A DNA stretch of 64,000 nt, taken from the NCBI GenBank assembly GCA_022376925.1, contig JAIOJX010000032.1:201124939-201188938 (forward strand), written 5' to 3'. How positions within the stretch are numbered: the stretch's first letter is position 1; every line of letters starts with the position of its first letter. Both the position numbers and the translations under genes were made by a program. Shown piece by piece: positions 10,171 through 21,999 of this stretch. Source of the stretch: Tragulus kanchil (lineage: Eukaryota; Chordata; Mammalia; Artiodactyla; Tragulidae). A model generated the notes under the pieces. The model searched no databases. It worked only from the letters and a program-made list of their open reading frames with translations, and was not told the origin of the DNA.

Positions 10171-12382
10171 CAGACCCTGAAGGCAACTTCAGATCAGACA
10201 TTATAACAATGTTGGGCTCAGGCAAGCGTCGGTGGATTAAATGCATTGCCTTCCATGCTACAAATTTTGAAGGGCACAACCCTCATTTAGATGTACAACT
10301 TCTATTATGTTTGTTCCTTTTTTTAAACTCCTCTCTATTAACTTAGGGCCACACTGTATAATGTCATTCCATCTGCGCCAGTGGCAACTAAGCATTGTAA
10401 TGCAGACCTTGCAATACGGGCAGTCAGTAGCCCCCATGGAGAGGGGCCCATGACAGGACGGCATTGTGCCGAACATCATTCTGCTACAAGGGGTCATGGT
10501 CCAGAGCGAGGCCCCAGTGAATTTCCTTTGAAAATCCCTGTACCCCACTTTAGAAACCTTTCTAAAGGAGAAGCAGAAAAGGCATGACCCCATCTGAAAT
10601 GTAATCGCTTATGTTCTGTTACACAAGATATCCAGGGTATTGGCAAGAAGCAACAGTAACAGTGGCTGTAAGGACAAGGTGGTCCCCGTGTTTCAAGGAC
10701 CATAAGCAAATGGGACCTCCTGCCTCTTTTCAGGCAACAGTGGGTCCCTGGTCCAAAATACTCTATGGTCTCATCGTTGATTCCAACCACCAAGTGGGAT
10801 GACAGAAGAAAGGCCACAGTGAGGCAAGGCCTGATTTGACCACACTGACAAGAAAGAGGCAAGGTTCTTGCAATAAAGAAATTGGAGCACATGGATTCCT
10901 GAGATGAGTTCTTCAAATTTCCAGTAAATCACATATTCTTACAGGGACCAAAATTTCTCTCTCTTGTTACCTTGCATGTGCTCAGTCCATTAGATCACCT
11001 TCTCCAATCTCTCTGATGCAGAATCAGCAAGAATACTCAGTAACAACAAGGAAAATTCTTAAATGCTCCTGAGGAAAAAAGGGAACAAAGGAAATAAAAG
11101 GACCATGCCCCAAAGGTATAGAATGCCCTTCATGTTTTTGGCAAGTTTGAACTTAGAGGCACCTCTGTCCCGTCTGATGTGGTCTAAAAACAGCTTGGAT
11201 CAGCTGTGGAGTCAGGAGGTGCTAGAGGAGGAAGAGAAATGATTGACCTATCTGGCAGCTAATTCAATTTTTGTGACAGACCCTGAAGGCAACTTCAGAT
11301 CAGACATTATAACAATGTTGGGCTCAGGCAAGCGTCGGTGGATTAAATGCATTGCCTTCCATGCTACAAATTTTGAAGGGCACAACCCTCATTTAGATGT
11401 ACAACTTCTATTATGTTTGTTCCTTTTTTTAAACTCCTCTCTATTAACTTAGGGCCACACTGTATAATGTCATTCCATCTGCGCCAGTGGCAACTAAGCA
11501 TTGTAATGCAGACCTTGCAATACGGGCAGTCAGTAGCCCCCATGGAGAGGGGCCCATGACAGGACGGCATTGTGCCGAACATCATTCTGCTACAAGGGGT
11601 CATGGTCCAGAGCGAGGCCCCAGTGAATTTCCTTTGAAAATCCCTGTACCCCACTTTAGAAACCTTTCTAAAGGAGAAGCAGAAAAGGCATGACCCCATC
11701 TGAAATGTAATCGCTTATGTTCTGTTACACAAGATATCCAGGGTATTGGCAAGAAGCAACAGTAACAGTGGCTGTAAGGACAAGGTGGTCCCCGTGTTTC
11801 AAGGACCATAAGCAAATGGGACCTCCTGCCTCTTTTCAGGCAACAGTGGGTCCCTGGTCCAAAATACTCTATGGTCTCATCGTTGATTCCAACCACCAAG
11901 TGGGATGACAGAAGAAAGGCCACAGTGAGGCAAGGCCTGATTTGACCACACTGACAAGAAAGAGGCAAGGTTCTTGCAATAAAGAAATTGGAGCACATGG
12001 ATTCCTGAGATGAGTTCTTCAAATTTCCAGTAAATCACATATTCTTACAGGGACCAAAATTTCTCTCTCTTGTTACCTTGCATGTGCTCAGTCCATTAGA
12101 TCACCTTCTCCAATCTCTCTGATGCAGAATCAGCAAGAATACTCAGTAACAACAAGGAAAATTCTTAAATGCTCCTGAGGAAAAAAGGGAACAAAGGAAA
12201 TAAAAGGACCATGCCCCAAAGGTATAGAATGCCCTTCATGTTTTTGGCAAGTTTGAACTTAGAGGCACCTCTGTCCCGTCTGATGTGGTCTAAAAACAGC
12301 TTGGATCAGCTGTGGAGTCAGGGGAGGTGCTAGAGGAGGAAGAGAAATGATTGACCTATCTGGCAGCTAAATTATGTTTCAT
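10171..12382. repeat. Tandem duplication 4 (unit ~1,106 bp)
   Basis: Copy A is about 10171-11270 and copy B about 11277-12376. The body is almost identical (the main change is ggaggtgc/ggggaggtgc near 11215/12322). Copy A ends 'ctaattcaatttttgtga' against 'ctaaattatgtttcatc' after copy B, a degraded continuation. The unit holds a fairly GC-rich unassigned block (10340-10900) with frames of 111-140 codons on the minus strand and no recognised domain. Confidence 0.95.
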
Positions 12383-12397
12383 CTATAAAAACTTCCT

Positions 12398-12516
12398 GGG
12401 GACTTCCCTGATGGTCCAGTGGTTATGAAGCCACCTTGAAATGTAGGGGACAAGAAGATCCTGTGTACCACAACAAAGACCCTTACACAGCCAAATAAAT
12501 AAATATTCTTTAAAAA
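12398..12516 (+). mobile_element. Short CHR-type tRNA SINE
   Basis: 'gggacttccctgatggtcca', 'gtggttatgaagcca' and a tail 'acacagccaaataaataaat' give the short CHR layout (tRNA-like head and an '(a)cagccaaataaata' end). Confidence 0.8.
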
Positions 12517-12534
12517 TGCAATGAAGCGATGGAG

Positions 12535-12870
12535 AAACAGACATGGACAGTGGACATATGGACATTGTGGGGAAGGAACAGTGGGTGGGAGACATAAAGG
12601 AAGTAGCATGAAGGCCTGTACTATCATAAGTGAAGAAAATAGCTCTAGTCATTGCTCTGTGAGAAAAGGGGATCCTTCAGGGGTGCTTTGTGATGGTTGG
12701 GAGGGGTGGGAAGGGGGGGATATACATATGACTAATCTGGGAACATGCATATCTGTAAACAACAAAACTCTGTAAAAGTTAAAAGTAAAATAAAGGTTTA
12801 ATAAAAAAAAAAAAAACTCTGTAAAAGTAAAATAAAAATAAATTAATAAAATTAAAAAAAAAAGAAGAAG
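12535..12870 (+). mobile_element. L1-like 3' UTR with A-rich tail
   Basis: 'tggttgggaggggtggga', 'ggatatacatatgactaat' and 'caacaaaactctgtaaaag' resemble an artiodactyl L1 3' UTR end. Two A-rich stretches (12800-12816 and 12850-12865) follow, with the word 'aaactctgtaaaagt' repeated between them. The last ~70 bases recur inverted at 12975-13066. Confidence 0.55.
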
Positions 12871-12974
12871 AACCACCTGGCCTACCATAGTCTTATAGTT
12901 TAGCTAATAAGGTAAGTCCTAAAATAGGATATATAGTCCTTCTGTATGTAACTGACCCCTCAATAGCCTATTTT

Positions 12975-13066
12975 TAAAATTTTTTTTATAACTTTTATTT
13001 TACTTTTAACTTTTACAGAGTTTTGTTGTTTACAGATATATATGTTCCCAGACTAGTCATATGAGC
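12975..13066 (-). mobile_element. L1-like 3' UTR end, inverted partner
   Basis: Reads 'taacttttattttactttt', then 'cagagttttgttgtttaca' and 'gttcccagactagtcatatg', the reverse complement of 12725-12790 with a few substitutions. The T-rich side faces the A-rich side of the partner, so the two 3' ends converge. Confidence 0.75.
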
Positions 13067-13350
13067 CTGATTATTTTTTAAAAAAGAAGGCACAAATGCA
13101 GAGAGAAACTGTCCTATAAAATTTTCCCTTCTCCCTATGTAACGAACACCTGATAATGAAGGGGAAGGTACCCACTCTTGGCTGCTTACACAGATGGTGA
13201 GTGTCATAGGGAAATCTACGAGGGCTTCCTTTCCAGCTGACCTGGGTATCAAGATAATCAGACAGAGCCTTGAAGCCACTAAATGCCTTCCATGGTAATA
13301 AAAGCCTTCCTACTGTGAAACAACTTTAAACTGTTCCATACCTCTCAAAA
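13067..13350. other. Unassigned sequence
   Basis: No family or exon recognised. Confidence 0.4.
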
Positions 13351-14051
13351 ACAGACTCCTGAAAGGTACAACTGTGCATCTATAATGATGTGAGAGAGAA
13401 ATACTTCCCTTGCCAAAGAGCTAATCAGTCAATCAACATCTAACCTTTTAGAAAGAATTCATCCACACTTCACTGGGCTCCCTGTCTATCTAAAAACCAT
13501 GAAAGCATCCTGGGATATGCCTAGTAATAGTTCAGCAGATGGCAGAACTTTAAAGATGGAAACGAACCAACCAACCAACCAACAGTTTCTGAGCATATGC
13601 TCTTCTGAGACACAGTACTAGACCCTGGAGGAGGCTAAGTGTTAAAAGAGGATTTCTGCCTTTGGTAATTTCTGATCATCGCTGAGGGAGCTTCCCTACT
13701 CATGAAAAACAGAATACTTCAAAACAAATTTGAGCTTAACAGATGACAATCATCACTTTCACAGAAATTAATTCAACCCCGCCTCTATACCTAAGAAGGT
13801 TGTGTTAATTACCCTGTGTAATAGTTAGGTAATATAAACAATAGCACAACACATGTCTTGGGATGTGATGCGTGATAAATGTACGGGTGACATAGGCCAA
13901 GGGGCCTGACCTCACAAAGTGAGGCATGAGACTAAAACTTGATGAATGTAAAACATTTGAGTAGACGAAGAGAAATAAAAACATTGAAGGCAGGCCTTGC
14001 GGTGTGAGCAAAGATACGACTGCATAACGGCTGCCGGGGAGTCCACTGTGA

Positions 14052-14240
14052 TTCAGTCACTGAGTTGTGTCTGACTCTTTGTGACCCGTGGACTGCCGCC
14101 CACTAGGATCCTCTGTCCATGGAATTCTCCAGGCAAGAATACTGAAGTGGGTTGCCATGCCCATCTCCAAGGGATCTCCCTGACCCAGGGATCAAAACTG
14201 TGTCTCTTCTATAGGCAGGTGGTGCCACCAGGGAAACCCA
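14052..14240 (-). mobile_element. Bov-tA SINE
   Basis: Reverse-oriented Bov-tA: 'gattcagtcactgagttgtg', 'gaattctccaggcaagaat', then 'gtgccaccagggaaaccc' at the head end. It lies in copy A of duplication 5. Confidence 0.9.
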
Positions 14241-15141
14241 GAGACAGTCCGTTACTGAGCTCCAACAGACTTGGCCCTGGACAGAACACAAGGTTCAAGG
14301 AATCTGAATTCCATACAATGACCCAGGGTGAACCCCTGTTCAATGTGCGCAGAAGAAGAGCTCTAGATATGAATTCTTCTGTTAAAAAAATTCTCCAGCC
14401 TTATGTGGAAATATATGACAGTTCCATATGAGACAGTGTAGAAAGAGGATGATCAGAAGAATCACAGACTCCTGAAAGGTACAACTGTCAACTTCCCTTG
14501 CCAAAGAGCTAATCAGTCAATCAACGTCTAACCTTTTAGAAAGAATTCATCCACACTTCACTGGGCTCCCTGTCTATCTAAAAACCATGAAAGCATCCTG
14601 GGATATGCCTAGTAATAGTTCAGCAGATGGCAGAACTTTAAAGATGGAAACGAATCAACCAACCAACCAACAGTTTCTGAGCATATGCTCTTCTGAGACA
14701 CAGTACTAGACCCTGGAGGAGGCTAAGTGTTAAAAGAGGATTTCTGCCTTTGGTAATTTCTGATCATCGCTGAGGGAGCTTCCCTACTCATGAAAAACAG
14801 AATACTTCAAAACAAATTTGAGCTTAACAGATGACAATCATCACTTTCACAGAAATTAATTCAACCCCGCCTCTATACCTAAGAAGGTTGTGTTAATTAC
14901 CCTGTGTAATAGTTAGGTAATATAAACAATAGCACAACACATGTCTTGGGATGTGATGCGTGATAAATGTACGGGTGACATAGGCCAAGGGGCCTGACCT
15001 CACAAAGTGAGGCATGAGACTAAAACTTGATGAATGTAAAACATTTGAGTAGACGAAGAGAGAAATAAAAACATTGAAGGCAGGCCTTGCGGTGTGAGCA
15101 AAGATACGACTGCATAACGGCTGCCGGGGAGTCCACTGTGA

Positions 15142-15330
15142 TTCAGTCACTGAGTTGTGTCTGACTCTTTGTGACCCGTGGACTGCCGCCCACTAGGATC
15201 CTCTGTCCATGGAATTCTCCAGGCAAGAATACTGAAGTGGGTTGCCATGCCCATCTCCAAGGGATCTCCCTGGCCCAGGGATCAAAACTGTGTCTCTTCT
15301 ATAGGCAGGTGGTGCCACCAGGGAAACCCA
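15142..15330 (-). mobile_element. Bov-tA SINE (second copy of the same insertion)
   Basis: Same element as at 14052 carried in the duplicated unit. Its last ~40 bases appear a third time at about 16458-16498 because duplication 6 starts inside it. Count it as one genomic insertion. Confidence 0.9.
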
Positions 15331-15574
15331 GAGACAGTCCGTTACTGAGCTCCAACAGACTTGGCCCTGGACAGAACACAAGGTTCAAGGAATCTGAATT
15401 CCATACAATGACCCAGGGTGAACCCCTGTTCAATGTGCGCAGAAGAAGAGCTCTAGATATGAATTCTTCTGTTAAAAAAATTCTCCAGCCTTATGTGGAA
15501 ATATATGACAGTTCCATATGAGACAGTGTAGAAAGAGGATGATCAGAAGAATCACAGAAGGATGAGTGGTGTCT

Positions 15575-16180
15575 TAGGGTGTTCAGGCTGCTAGACACCA
15601 TAACCTGGGTGGCTTACAGAACAGACATGTATTCCTCACCATTTTGGAGGCTGGCAAGCCCAAGATGAAGGTGCTGGCAGATCCAGTGCCTGGTGAGAGC
15701 CCAATTCCTGGTTGGCAGGTGGTTGTCTTATTGTGTTCCCCCATGGCTGAGAGAAAGAAAAAGAGAGAGATAGAGCTCTAGTTTTTTGTTTTTTTTAAAT
15801 AAGGACATGAGTCAGCTTCCCTCATAGCTCAGTCAGTGAAGAATCTACCTGCAATGTTGGAGACCCGGGTTCAGTTCCAAGGTCAGGAAGCTCCCCTTGA
15901 GAAGGAAATGGCAACACACTCCAGGTTTCTTGAGTGGAGAGCTCCATGGACAGAGGAGCCTAGCAGGCTACAGTCCATGGGGTCATGAGAGTTAGACACA
16001 ACTTAGCAACTAAGGCACCACCACCAGTGATCTCATTCACCTGGGCTCCATCTTCATGACCTAATTGCCTCCCCAAAGCCCCACCTACTCCAACCATCAC
16101 ACTGGGGTGAGGGGAGGTTGAGACTTCAACATATGACTTGGGAAGGACACAGATATCCAGCCCATGGCGAGTGAGTATCA
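15575..16180 (-). mobile_element. MLT1-type LTR, reverse, split by a SINE
   Basis: 'ttcaggctgctagacacca', 'cctgggtggcttacagaac' and 'ttttggaggctggcaagcc' form the left part. 'catgacctaattgcctcccc', 'cccacctactccaaccatc' and 'gagacttcaacatatgactt' form the right part. Together they give the order of a MaLR LTR read backwards. A Bov-tA at 15810-16025 separates the halves. It is a non-coding solo LTR. Confidence 0.8.
15810..16025 (+). mobile_element. Bov-tA SINE inside the MLT1 LTR
   Basis: Starts 'cagcttccctcatagctcag', has 'agacccgggttcagttcc', 'gaaggaaatggcaacacact' and ends 'gttagacacaacttagcaac'. It is forward, complete from tRNA head to BovB-derived tail, and therefore younger than the LTR it interrupts. 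Confidence 0.9.
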
Positions 16181-16734
16181 CAGCAGTTATGCCGTGATGT
16201 TTAGAGAGAGACGTCTAGCTAAGTCATCTCTACTCACCCAGAGCCACTGACTAGTCTAATTATTATTCTCACCTGCCCTTTCTTATTCTATCTGCTTTAT
16301 AAAAAAAGAAATTCTAAGATCACATGAATATTGCCTGGTTTAATTATCATTCAGATAGTACTCCAAAACCTCACATGCCCTTTATAAAAAGAAATTCTAA
16401 AACCGATTCTTTTCAAACAGGTGGGTAGACCCAGTTGCCACCATCCAGGGACTGAAAAATGTCTCTTCTATAGGCAGGTGGTGCCACCAGGAAACCCAGA
16501 GACAGTCCGTTACTGAGCTCCAACAGACTTGGCCCTGGACAGAACACAAGGTTCAAGGAATCTGAATTCCATACAATGACCCAGGGTGAACCCCTGTTCA
16601 ATGTGCGCAGAAGAAGAGCTCTAGATATGAATTCTTCTGTTAAAAAAATTCTCCAGCCTTATGTGGAAATATATGACAGTTCCATATGAGACAGTGTAGA
16701 AAGAGGATGATCAGAAGAATCACAGAAGGATGAG

Positions 16735-17345
16735 TGGTGTCTTAGGGTGTTCAGGCTGCTAGACACCATAACCTGGGTGGCTTACAGAACAGACATGTAT
16801 TCCTCACCATTTTGGAGGCTGGCAAGCCCAAGATGAAGGTGCTGGCAGATCCAGTGCCTGGTGAGAGCCCAATTCCTGGTTGGCAGGTGGTTGTCTTATT
16901 GTGTTCCCCCATGGCTGAGAGAAAGAAAAAGAGAGAGATAGAGCTCTAGTTTTTTGTTTTTTTTAAATAAGGACATGAGTCAGCTTCCCTCATAGCTCAG
17001 TCAGTGAAGAATCTACCTGCAATGTTGGAGACCCGGGTTCAGTTCCAAGGTCAGGAAGCTCCCCTTGAGAAGGAAATGGCAACACACTCCAGGTTTCTTG
17101 AGTGGAGAGCTCCATGGACAGAGGAGCCTAGCAGGCTACAGTCCATGGGGTCATGAGAGTTAGACACAACTTAGCAACTAAGGCACCACCACCAGTGATC
17201 TCATTCACCTGGGCTCCATCTTCATGACCTAATTGCCTCCCCAAAGCCCCACCTACTCCAACCATCACACTGGGGTGAGGGGAGGTTGAGACTTCAACAT
17301 ATGACTTGGGAATGACACAGATATCCAGCCCATGGCGAGTGAGTA
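16735..17345 (-). mobile_element. MLT1-type LTR, second copy in duplication 6
   Basis: Same LTR as at 15575-16180 carried in copy B, again interrupted by the same Bov-tA. The halves and junctions are identical, so it is not an independent element. Confidence 0.8.
16978..17193 (+). mobile_element. Bov-tA SINE, second copy in duplication 6
   Basis: Copy of the 15810 element, same position within the unit and same sequence features. Confidence 0.9.
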
Positions 17346-17665
17346 TCACAGCAGTTATGCCGTGATGTTTAGAGAGAGACGTCTAGCTAAGTCATCTCTA
17401 CTCACCCAGAGCCACTGACTAGTCTAATTATTATTCTCACCTGCCCCTTTCTTATTCCATCTGCTTTATAAAAAAAGAAATTCTAAGATCACATGAATAT
17501 TGCCTGGTTTAATTATCATTCAGATAGTACTCCAAAACCTCACATGCCAAACATTACATTGTGAAATGACATCATTATGAAAATCTAGAATATTCTTGGG
17601 CTCCTAGAGTAAAAGAATGTATAGCTTCTTCTGATTCTTTTCAAACAGGTGGGTAGACCCAGTTG

Positions 17666-18573
17666 GCATGCAAAGAAAAAAATGGTTTAAAATAAATTGT
17701 AATATTTAACTGATGTATCATTTACTGAAGTCAAGCTTTGTTCAAACTACATTACCAAGAAAGTAAGAGAATGTCACTGTCTGATGCTAAATCCTATGCC
17801 AGCTGCTTCGGAGCTCTGTGCTGTTTCCTTCTCCATGGTCTGACCTTAATGGCCAGACATTTATCAGTGTTCTTTCTGTAAGCAAACGACACTTATTCCG
17901 TATTACATGATGCTTAGGCTGCACCACAGAGACAGCTGGAAAATGCCTTAGCAGCATGGCTTTTTGCATTTCCCTGGAGAAGTTAATCCTGAAGCAGTCA
18001 TCTTATCCAGATGTAACTTTCCCCTCCAGACTGGGACTTATCACCAGCTCAGTCACCCTCTTTACCTATCCCTTAGAAGTGAAGATTGGGGGCCAGAAAG
18101 TCTGATTGAGCAGCCCCCCTGTAAGACCCCTGCACAAGCTCATCTTTATTCTGCAATGAAATTTTCTGAGAGGTTCCAAACTGAGAGATCCCATTATTGG
18201 AAACTTCCAAAAAATAAAACAAACATCATGGTTCCTTATGTAAGGCAATATTCTGAAGTTCAAAGTGCTATTCCATCTGGAAGACAGGATAGGACAAGTC
18301 TATGCCATTAAGAGAGAGAGAGAGAGAGAGAATAGTCTTAAAAGACTGGCAGCATGATGACGAATGGCCCAAAGCTTCCTATGATCCTGTCCACCTTAAG
18401 ATAAACTTCTTCCTCCCAGGCGAGATGCTGCTCAACTATAGGTAATGCACACACGTAACTCCAAGTAAGCCAATTGCTCAGCCTTCATTTCAGAAATGGC
18501 TAGTGAGAATGCAGACAGCAAAATGACCCCCACTACTCTGTGAACCAGGAATCCAGTAGGCATGTTTTATATC
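17666..18573. other. Unassigned single-copy block with an (AG)n tract
   Basis: No transposon family recognised. An open frame of 115 codons (17964-18311, plus strand) has no recognisable domain and is likely chance. An (AG)n run lies at 18310-18330. Confidence 0.4.
18310..18330. repeat. (AG)n microsatellite
   Basis: About ten uninterrupted AG units following 'tatgccatta'. Confidence 0.95.
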
Positions 18574-19479
18574 ATCTATAGGAGAGATCTCATATTTTGG
18601 AGAGTCTGAGATTTACAGAAAGCAACAGTGGTCTAGAAGTGAAGATTCTCATCCCTAAGAAAATGAGTTCCAGTGACCTATTTGGGTGGGAGAAATGGTA
18701 AGGATTAAATGCTTCATATTTATTGAGCACCTGCAGTGATCTATGTCCTTTTCAGAACATAGCAGGGGAGGCATAACTTCTCTTTCAATCAGGTTAATGA
18801 GGAATTGATTCTTGAAGCTTTTTAAAAACACAAAGTGCGATACCAACGTTAAACACCCATCATATGGGGAGTGGTACTCACCTAACTGACTGCCTAATGT
18901 GGAAGGGAAAGTGTAAGTGATCAATAGCAGATCTATAACTCTTTCCCAGGGTGGAATAGAGTGCTTTGCCCCTCAGCAGCATGAGCAAAGACTCATAGTT
19001 TCTTTGTTCAAAATCATGTTAGCCACCGGAAGAGGACTCAGTCTTCCGATAAGTTCAAGGGTGCTCTTTACAATAAGGAAAAAGGGCTCAGACAAAATCT
19101 AGAAGAGATCCAGAGGCCAAGAACAAGTGAAAGGCTCTGATACAGCCTTTTGAAAAATGTATGTCATGGTTTCTTAAGACAACTGAGCCACCTGGTGTTA
19201 GAAAATTAACAGTTAAAGCTCCTTTCTCTCTGTCTTCCATGGACAGCAAATCACACTTTTCCCAAATGACCTTAGATCAGTGTTAGCCAACAGCCTCTAC
19301 GGTGAGAGAGGAATTCAGCATCAAGCTTCTTGACTCCAGACCCTTGAGATCTGGTCTGGGAACACTGAGGAGCATATCCTGTGTTGGTCAGGTTTGGACT
19401 GTGTAGACCGATTTGAATCTATCGAGGGTTGGGTGAGACACACCCCAACATATGCAACAGAAACTGAAATAAAAACTAT

Positions 19480-19660
19480 CATTTCTTGAGGACTTAGTAT
19501 GTGCCAGACCCTGAAATGGTCAGACACACCTTACCTACAGAGTCTAATTTAATCCTCACAGCAACCCCACAGAGTAGGTTTTATTATCAGCATCTCAGAG
19601 ATAAGAAGAAGTGAGTTGCCCAACTGGCAACTGCCCTTAATCACTATTTTCCCGTCTACC
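19480..19660 (-). mobile_element. MIR SINE (copy A of duplication 7)
   Basis: 'gaggacttagtatgtgccag', 'taatttaatcctcacagc', 'gtaggttttattatcagc' and 'gaagtgagttgccc' follow the reverse MIR consensus. Confidence 0.75.
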
Positions 19661-20606
19661 TTCTAGCAAATATGATGGGCTGGTGATGTCATCTTATAAC
19701 ATCTATAGGAGAGATCTCATATTTTGGAGAGTCTGAGATTTACAGAAAGCAACAGTGGTCTAGAAGTGAAGATTCTCATCCCTAAGAAAATGAGTTCCAG
19801 TGACCTATTTGGGTGGGAGAAATGGTAAGGATTAAATGTTTCATATTTATTGAGCACCTGCAGTGATCTATGTCCTTTTCAGAACATAGCAGGGGAGGCA
19901 TAACTTCTCTTTCAATCAGGTTAATGAGGAATTGATTCTTGAAGCTTTTTAAAAACACAAAGTGCGATACCAACGTTAAACACCCATCATATGGGGAGTG
20001 GTACTCACCTAACTGACTGCCTAATGTGGAAGGGAAAGTGTAAGTGATCAATAGCAGATCTATAACTCTTTCCCAGGGTGGAATAGAGTGCTTTGCCCCT
20101 CAGCAGCATGAGCAAAGACTCATAGTTTCTTTGTTCAAAATCATGTTAGCCACCGGAAGAGGACTCAGTCTTCCGATAAGTTCAAGGGTGCTCTTTACAA
20201 TAAGGAAAAAGGGCTCAGACAAAATCTAGAAGAGATCCAGAGGCCAAGAACAAGTGAAAGGCTCTGATACAGCCTTTTGAAAAATGTATGTCATGGTTTC
20301 TTAAGACAACTGAGCCACCTGGTGTTAGAAAATTAACAGTTAAAGCTCCTTTCTCTCTGTCTTCCATGGACAGCAAATCACACTTTTCCCAAATGACCTT
20401 AGATCAGTGTTAGCCAACAGCCTCTACGGTGAGAGAGGAATTCAGCATCAAGCTTCTTGACTCCAGACCCTTGAGATCTGGTCTGGGAACACTGAGGAGC
20501 ATATCCTGTGTTGGTCAGGTTTGGACTGTGTAGACCGATTTGAATCTATCGAGGGTTGGGTGAGACACACCCCAACATATGCAACAGAAACTGAAATAAA
20601 AACTAT

Positions 20607-20780
20607 CATTTCTTGAGGACTTAGTATGTGCCAGACCCTGAAATGGTCAGACACACCTTACCTACAGAGTCTAATTTAATCCTCACAGCAACCCCACAGA
20701 GTAGGTTTTATTATCAGCATCTCAGAGATAAGAAGAAGTGAGTTGCCCAACTGGCAACTGCCCTTAATCACTATACTGTC
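20607..20780 (-). mobile_element. MIR SINE (copy B of duplication 7)
   Basis: Duplicate of the 19480 element, with the same core words. Confidence 0.75.
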
Positions 20781-20870
20781 TACCTTCTAGCAAATATAGC
20801 TACCATCTACTGAACGCTTCAATCCATGCCATGCTCGATGATGGGCTGGTGATGTCATCTTATAGCATTA

Positions 20871-21121
20871 GGCAGTTAAGGAGAGTAACTCAGCAATTCT
20901 AGTCTACTGAAGACTAACTTCCCACATGTTTCTTGAGCGGGAAGGATACAAATGTCACTGCCTTCGAGAAGGTCATCATTCTTCTAGTTGACCCAGAAGT
21001 GGATCCTGAGCCAGTATCAGGATAGGCATTTCCAGTGAGACAATAATACAGCAAGAACTCACTGAAATATGTAAATCAAGAGAGTCTGAATTCATTTTTT
21101 TAGAAGTCTGAATTATGAAAT
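20871..21121. other. Unassigned sequence
   Basis: Short single-copy stretch between duplications 7 and 8. Nothing recognised. Confidence 0.4.
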
Positions 21122-21466
21122 TTTTTAAGCAAATACAATCTTTTTCACTGTTAAGAAAAAATATAACTAGACCTAAGGTAACAATGTATTGCCAAGTAAA
21201 AATCCTGAGTAGTCAAGAAAATTTTTATTCATTATTGCTTTTACTTTCTGCAAATTAAAGTGCTTCTACAGTGCCTGCAGACAGTTTATTTCCTTAAGAA
21301 GATGAAAGAGTCCCTCTGAAATCCGGCTGCTGCCTGAGTTATGACAAATTCCAAATTAGCGATACCCCAGAAGAGTCTATATTAATGACTATATGTTTTA
21401 TCTTGTATTGACTATTTAAAATAGCTCACTTCCAAGGAATGCAAATGGTGTTAGTCCATCATCTCA

Positions 21467-21570
21467 TCTACTTTTATATAACAAAGTAGGCTCACCTGCG
21501 ACCCATAGATGACATTCTATCTCCCAGGTCACACACTGAACTGAAAATAGAATCCAAATCCTGCCCCAGT
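21467..21570 (-). mobile_element. MIR fragment (copy A of duplication 8; copy B at 22596-22699)
   Basis: 'acaaagtaggctcacctgcg', 'ctcccaggtcacacactga' and 'aaatagaatccaaatcctg' match the reverse MIR tail. Confidence 0.55.
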
Positions 21571-21999
21571 CATCAGAACGTCTGGTCCAGTCCATGTTTG
21601 CTCTCTGTGTTCTTCCTGTCACTGGTTAAATCATGTTTCCCCCTCCTTCTTGACAAAGTAAGTCAGGAACTCCTTAGTCTAATTGCTCATGTCTCTGTGT
21701 ATAACTTAGAGGTATCCAATGCTATGAATAGTTACATAATATTAGTAATGCTGTCATTGCTTTTATAATAATAAAGTTCAATCAAAAAAGGACTTTAATA
21801 CCCAGCCATAAGGAAAGAAAACAGGGAATGAAAGAAGGAGCTGTTTTTTCATCTGTTTTTACATTTAAAAGAAATGAAGAATTAGACCATGATATGTGCC
21901 AGAACTTCAAGGTGTTCCCCCATTTTACTCTTGACTTCCTCCTTACTGCAAAACCTCAATTTTGTTCAGAGCTACGGTATACTCAGCTGAAAACATTAA

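Larger units (their letters stand above)
13351..15558. repeat. Tandem duplication 5 (unit ~1,113 bp)
   Basis: Copy A is about 13351-14463 and copy B about 14464-15558. Near its start copy B lacks about 27 bases present in copy A (after 'gtacaactgt'), so here the second copy has the damaged end. Differences include an (AACC)n length change with a C/T (13567/14654) and ctgaccc/ctggccc in the SINE. The join falls on the shared word 'cacag'. Confidence 0.95.
15265..17665. repeat. Tandem duplication 6 (unit ~1,169 bp), overlapping duplication 5
   Basis: Copy A is about 15265-16436 and copy B about 16450-17665. The left edge of B ('ccatccagggactgaaaaat') is a garbled form of 'cctggcccagggatcaaaac' in A. 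Near its right edge copy A lost about 80 bases that B has (around 17548-17630). In their place is a second 'ctttataaaaagaaattct' stretch copied from about 85 bases upstream. Substitutions include ggaaggac/ggaatgac. Confidence 0.93.
18574..20870. repeat. Tandem duplication 7 (unit ~1,127 bp)
   Basis: Copy A is about 18574-19700 and copy B about 19701-20870. Copy A lacks about 45 bases near its end: 'gcaaatatgatgggctgg' against a longer stretch in B at about 20797-20850. It then keeps the flanking 'gtgatgtcatcttata' up to the join. One substitution is attaaatgcttc/attaaatgtttc. Contents are mostly unassigned plus a MIR. Confidence 0.95.

Noticed and set aside
10494..10916. 140-codon minus-strand frame present twice (also 11600-12022), suggesting conservation
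   Set aside because: The second occurrence is only the duplicated unit, so identity between the two says nothing about selection.
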